Origin: Lactobacillus isalae
Lineage (GTDB): Bacteria; Bacillota; Bacilli; Lactobacillales; Lactobacillaceae
Reading direction: 5' to 3'
DNA: 64,000 nucleotides
Assembly: GCF_947539375.1 (NCBI RefSeq)
Contig: NZ_OX443569.1
Span: 2,046,001-2,110,000 of the forward strand
The position numbers were made by a program, and so were the translations under genes. Position 1 is the stretch's first letter, and each line of letters begins with the position of its first letter. Under the pieces are notes generated by a model that was not told the DNA's origin, ran no database searches, and saw only the letters and a program-made list of their open reading frames with translations. Shown piece after piece: positions 62,254 to 64,000 of this stretch.

Positions 62254-63138
62254 ATGAAAGATAAATCCTCATTACGTTATTTTTGGGTAACATTATTAAA
62301 TATTATTATTACAATTGCTGAATTTATTGGTGGGGCTGTTTCTGGTTCCCTGGCTTTATTATCAGATGCTGTGCATAACTTAAGCGATGTTGGTTCGATT
62401 ATTTTAGCTTTTGTAGCAAATTTGATTTCTAAAAGAAAGCGAAATACTAGCAAAACATTTGGCTATGATCGGGCGGAGATTTTAGCAGCTTTTACTAATG
62501 GGATTATTTTAATAGTAATTAGTATTTATTTGTTTATCGAAGGAATTCAACGATTTAGTCATCCAGAGCCAATTAAAGGAAAAATCATGCTAATTGTTTC
62601 TTTAATTGGTTTAGCTGCCAATCTAATCTCAATGCTAGTAGTTATGAAAGAAGCTAAGACGAGCCTTAATGCTAAAGCTACATTTTTAAATATGCTTTCA
62701 GATGCAATAACTAGTGTAGCAGTTGTAATTGGGGCAATTGTAATTTCAATTTGGAAAATTTACTGGGTCGATCCAGTCTTGACGATAGCAGCTTCCGTCT
62801 TTTTACTTAAAGAAGCCTATGAAGTTACTATTAAAGCAGCTAATATTTTAATGGAGACTAACCCTAGCATCGACTTAAATAAGGTCAACGAGTTAGTCTT
62901 ATCTTGTCCACATGTGAATAACATTCACCATGTTCATGTTTGGCAATATTCAGATAATGTGACGATGTTAGACGCACATATTAATGTGGATAAGAATTTA
63001 GACGCAGTTCAGCTTGAAAAAATTTATACAGAAATTGCCAAAAAATTAAAATCTTTGGGAATTAATCATGTAACTTTGCAAGCTGAATGCACGCGTGGAA
63101 TTGATGACAAGATGATTTTTGCGGATAAAGAAGATTAG
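62254..63138 (+). CDS. Cation diffusion facilitator (CDF) metal efflux transporter
   Basis: A 294-residue membrane transporter exporting divalent metal ions against protons. Six hydrophobic segments fill residues 10-185 and a cytoplasmic C-terminal domain follows, with HVNNIHHVHVWQYSD near 220. The metal site has H41 and D45 in helix 2 (SDAVHNLSD); in helix 5 the usual His is N146, with D150 kept (LNMLSDAIT). The zinc-type CzcD/ZitB group is the best fit, but the Asn makes metal choice uncertain. GGAG precedes the ATG, and regulation by the divergent ArsR protein is likely. Confidence 0.9.
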   Translation: MKDKSSLRYFWVTLLNIIITIAEFIGGAVSGSLALLSDAVHNLSDVGSIILAFVANLISKRKRNTSKTFGYDRAEILAAFTNGIILIVISIYLFIEGIQRFSHPEPIKGKIMLIVSLIGLAANLISMLVVMKEAKTSLNAKATFLNMLSDAITSVAVVIGAIVISIWKIYWVDPVLTIAASVFLLKEAYEVTIKAANILMETNPSIDLNKVNELVLSCPHVNNIHHVHVWQYSDNVTMLDAHINVDKNLDAVQLEKIYTEIAKKLKSLGINHVTLQAECTRGIDDKMIFADKED

Positions 63139-63160
63139 TTATTCTGGTTTTGCTGCTATT

Positions 63161-63169
63161 TGGTAAAAT
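63161..63169 (+). promoter_or_regulatory. Extended -10 promoter candidate after the CDF gene
   Basis: TGGTAAAAT lies 32 bases before the next start codon. The -35 is weak. Confidence 0.4.
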
Positions 63170-63201
63170 AGGGGCAAAGCCTTTTATTTTAAGGAGAAAA
63201 A

Positions 63202-63459
63202 ATGAAATTCGATACTGATGACTTAAAAGAAAGCCTAAAAAATTATCAACAAAAAGCAAGTGATCAATTTAAAGATTTTGCTGAAAATGATTGGCCAGAT
63301 ATTAAAGATTATATGACTGAGAAGAGTAAAGAAGCTGGCAATTATTTGAAACAAAACGGTGGAAAAATTTATCAAAATTCAGTAAAAGCCTTTAAAAAGG
63401 GCGTTCGCGATCTGGATCAATGGGTAAATGGAACTAGCGTACATAAGGACGATAAATAA
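63202..63459 (+). CDS. Small charged protein of unknown function
   Basis: An 85-residue soluble protein that I do not recognise. It is rich in Lys, Asp, Gln and Asn and looks mainly helical (for example KESLKNYQQKASDQFKDFAE), with no Cys, signal peptide or membrane segment. The pattern recalls YtxH-like or CsbD-like stress proteins, but similarity is too weak to name. AAGGAG lies before the ATG. The next gene starts one base after its stop codon, so they are coupled. Confidence 0.65.
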   Translation: MKFDTDDLKESLKNYQQKASDQFKDFAENDWPDIKDYMTEKSKEAGNYLKQNGGKIYQNSVKAFKKGVRDLDQWVNGTSVHKDDK

Positions 63460-63460
63460 A

Positions 63461-63703
63461 ATGAAAGTAAATATTTGGGTAGCATTAATTGTCTTGGTAG
63501 TTGGTTTATGGGACTTATATTATGCTTATAATCGTTATCAAGAAAAGAAGATGACTAAGAAGGACCTCAAGAAAAATCTTGCTAAAGGGGGAGCAGAATC
63601 CTTGGCTGGTTTTGGATCAAATAGTAAGGTTGGGGTTGTTTCTTTTGCAATTCTAGGGATAATTTTTACAATTGGCGGAATTATTATGTTGTTTATGCAT
63701 TAG
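63461..63703 (+). CDS. Small two-helix membrane protein of unknown function
   Basis: An 80-residue protein with hydrophobic segments at about 5-21 (IWVALIVLVVGLWDLYY) and 58-79, separated by a Lys-rich region KKMTKKDLKKNLAKGG and GSNSK. I chose ATG at 63461, one base after the previous stop and after AAGGACG; an in-frame start at 63428 would overlap the upstream gene. Function not recognised. Confidence 0.7.
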   Translation: MKVNIWVALIVLVVGLWDLYYAYNRYQEKKMTKKDLKKNLAKGGAESLAGFGSNSKVGVVSFAILGIIFTIGGIIMLFMH

Positions 63704-63721
63704 GATTAGGTGGTAAGAAAT

Positions 63722-64000
63722 TTGGTTAAGTTGGTTTTAGTTCGGCACGGCGAAAGTATAGCAAATCGGGACAATGTTTATACTGGCTGGAATGACGTGC
63801 CATTGAGCAAAAAAGGAATTGAACAGGCTAAATATGCTGGGCTCAAAGTAGCAAAAATCCCTGACTTTGTTCCAACTCATATTCATACTTCCGTTTTGTC
63901 GCGTGCAATTATGACTGCCAATATAATTGCGGATGTTTGTAGTTTTCTCTATTTACCAATTACCAAAACTTGGCGCTTAAATGAAAGGCACTATGGAGCT
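63722..64000 (+). CDS. gpmA: 2,3-bisphosphoglycerate-dependent phosphoglycerate mutase, cut by the window end
   Basis: The first 93 codons are visible. Starting from TTG at 63722, 8 bases after TAGGTGG, the frame reads LVKLVLVRHGESIANRDNVY, then TGWNDVPLSKKGIEQA and LNERHYGA, where the phosphohistidine motif RHGES and the LNERHYG block are diagnostic of cofactor-dependent phosphoglycerate mutase of glycolysis. The C-terminal part lies outside the window. It follows the small membrane gene by 18 bases. Confidence 0.88.
   Translation, partial: MVKLVLVRHGESIANRDNVYTGWNDVPLSKKGIEQAKYAGLKVAKIPDFVPTHIHTSVLSRAIMTANIIADVCSFLYLPITKTWRLNERHYGA

Overview
The window comes from a low-GC Gram-positive lactic acid bacterium. 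Protein content, gene order, strong AGGAGG-type ribosome binding sites, frequent TTG/GTG starts and a leader resembling the Lacto-rpoB RNA all point to the genus Lactobacillus. The L. johnsonii/L. gasseri group is my best guess, judged from protein similarity without any search. Almost all of it is conserved core genome, read mainly on the + strand.

Layout. (1) 1-4950: rpmE2, murF, cshA, acpS and alr (ribosome, cell wall and RNA helicase genes). (2) 4962-6759, minus strand: a CBS-domain protein and L-lactate dehydrogenase. (3) 6944-24680: a pth-mfd-rqcP-divIC-yabR-tilS-ftsH cluster, two tandem YfhO-family membrane proteins, then hslO, dus and lysS. (4) 24743-25026: tRNA-Gly and tRNA-Pro separated by an intrinsic terminator. 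(5) clpC, then rpoB-rpoC behind a structured leader, and a lone minus-strand prepilin peptidase. (6) 35926-39118: rpsL-rpsG-fusA. (7) 39151-53057: the S10, spc and alpha ribosomal clusters from rpsJ to rplQ, including secY, adk, infA, rpmJ and rpoA. (8) 53113-57398: ecfA1-ecfA2-ecfT, truA, then rplM-rpsI behind a probable L13 leader. (9) 57399-64000, the only accessory-looking part: a decayed IS30-family element, a small membrane protein, an NmrA-like oxidoreductase, a candidate noncoding RNA, a DJ-1/PfpI protein, a histidine phosphatase, a divergent ArsR/CDF metal-efflux pair, two small unknown proteins and the start of a gpmA-type phosphoglycerate mutase cut by the window edge.

Functionally the window joins transcription (rpoA, rpoB, rpoC), translation (about 29 ribosomal proteins, EF-G, IF-1, tRNAs, TruA, TilS, Dus, LysS, Pth), protein quality control (FtsH, ClpC, Hsp33, RqcP) and envelope synthesis (MurF, Alr, DivIC, SecY, YfhO). 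I found no CRISPR array, prophage, toxin-antitoxin pair, restriction system or clearly new multi-gene system. The less explained signals are regulatory: structured leaders before rpoB, rpsL, rpsJ and rplM, a promoter-to-terminator transcription unit with no gene at 60044-60238, a terminator carrying the next gene's ribosome binding site (15630-15675), a terminator between two tRNAs, a 12-bp dyad around a ribosome binding site at 59097-59138, and overlapping face-to-face promoters with operator-like arms at 62175-62238.
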